A DNA stretch of 64,000 bases from Cyclobacterium sp. SYSU L10401. GTDB lineage: Bacteria; Bacteroidota; Bacteroidia; Cytophagales; Cyclobacteriaceae. Positions 63,499 through 64,000 of this stretch are shown here, in pieces. The DNA is taken from NCBI RefSeq assembly GCF_010993705.1, contig NZ_WOFO01000006.1, positions 1 through 64,000 on the forward strand, in the 5' to 3' direction. The notes under the pieces were generated by a model that did not search any database, was not told the DNA's origin, and saw nothing but the letters and a program-made list of their open reading frames with translations. Within the stretch, counting starts at the first letter, position 1. Each line of letters opens with the position of its first letter. Both the position numbers and the translations under genes were made by a program.

Positions 63499-64000
63499 CT
63501 ATCGGATACCTATGGTCTTATTCAGGGGTATTTTTTCCAGAATTTTGTGGATCAGATCCCTTGTGCTTACATTATCTGCTTCAGCTTCATAGTTGAGAAT
63601 AATCCGGTGGTTCAATACATCTTCTGCAACCGACTTGATATCTTCAGGAAGCACATAATCCCTGCCATCCAGAAATGCAATGGCCTTGGCCCCAAGGTTC
63701 AGGTTGATGGAAGCCCTTGGAGAGGCCCCAAACTGAATGTACTTTGCCTCTTCCTGCATGCCGTATTTTTCCGGAAATCTGGTAGAAAAAACCAATTCAA
63801 TGATATAATTTTCCAAGGCTTCAGCGATTTGAACCTCATTGATGGCATTCCGAATGGCAAAAATATCCTCCTTATCCAGAATGGGATTAACCTCTGAGGC
63901 AAAATGCGCATTGGTCATCCGGCGCATCACCTCCAGCTCATCAATCTTTGATGGGTAATCAATATTTACCTTCATCATAAACCGATCCACCTGTGCTTCT
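63499..64000 (-). CDS. MoxR-family AAA ATPase, 3' part (runs off the window)
   Basis: The last ~165 codons of a MoxR-type AAA+ gene; the frame stays open through base 64000 with 'EAQVDRFMMKV', the family's sensor-1/arginine-finger segment. The lid region 'ASPRASINLNLGAKAIAFLDGRDYVLPEDIKSVAEDVLNHRIIL' is typical. MoxR ATPases assist maturation of protein complexes with VWA-domain partners. The 5' part lies beyond the window. Confidence 0.9.
   Translation of the reverse strand, partial: EAQVDRFMMKVNIDYPSKIDELEVMRRMTNAHFASEVNPILDKEDIFAIRNAINEVQIAEALENYIIELVFSTRFPEKYGMQEEAKYIQFGASPRASINLNLGAKAIAFLDGRDYVLPEDIKSVAEDVLNHRIILNYEAEADNVSTRDLIHKILEKIPLNKTIGIR

Overview
The window looks like a chromosomal segment of a Bacteroidota bacterium of the order Cytophagales, most likely family Cyclobacteriaceae (inference). 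The signs are Bacteroidota-type -7 boxes (TAnnTTTG), many short lipoproteins with acidic residues after the lipobox Cys, DUF4221, TolC/RND operons with a TetR gene, LytS/LytTR signalling genes, and paired PSD1/DUF1501 genes. No rRNA, CRISPR, prophage or IS transposase was seen.

Layout. (1) 1-4.3 kb: cydBA (cytochrome bd oxidase, minus strand) lies between two direct copies of a 124-nt tRNA-like RNA gene. Each copy has its own -7 box and intrinsic terminator. (2) 4.4-11 kb: rluF-ddl, a CPBP protease, a DUF4221 lipoprotein and a sulfatase, with palindromic dimer repeats between them. (3) 11.5-20.4 kb: a lipoprotein, a Crp/Fnr regulator, a TetR-TolC-MFP-RND efflux operon with two matching operator-like palindromes, and an MFS transporter. 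(4) 20.5-22.6 kb: an SMC/RecF-like ATPase plus a PIN nuclease gene, followed by three palindromic dimers. (5) 22.6-25.6 kb: a secreted beta-helix protein and two lipoproteins. (6) 26.1-33.0 kb: a compact six-gene plus-strand operon (PqqD-like, ATP-grasp, LysA-like PLP decarboxylase, urea-transporter/M23 fusion, TPR-beta-barrel protein, TPR protein). It is bracketed by a direct duplication of a lipoprotein gene, a terminator and the 3' end of a beta-propeller gene. The left propeller copy is a broken remnant. (7) 33.7-44.7 kb: two divergent PSD1 + DUF1501 modules with c-type haem motifs and Tat signals. (8) 45-64 kb: mostly conserved housekeeping genes: transporters, mtgA, an RsmF-like methyltransferase, hflX, rfbC, a CpsB-like phosphatase, an epimerase, a TPR protein, phosphosulfolactate synthase, DUF368, aroE, PIN-PhoH, a LytS/LytR-type two-component system, a second LytTR regulator, and the end of a MoxR ATPase gene.

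The best candidates for something undescribed are the duplicated tRNA-like RNA with a 55-nt variable region, the six-gene PqqD/ATP-grasp/LysA-like/UT-M23 operon with its duplicated flanks, and the ATPase-PIN pair. All calls come from reading the sequence and motifs; no database search was run.
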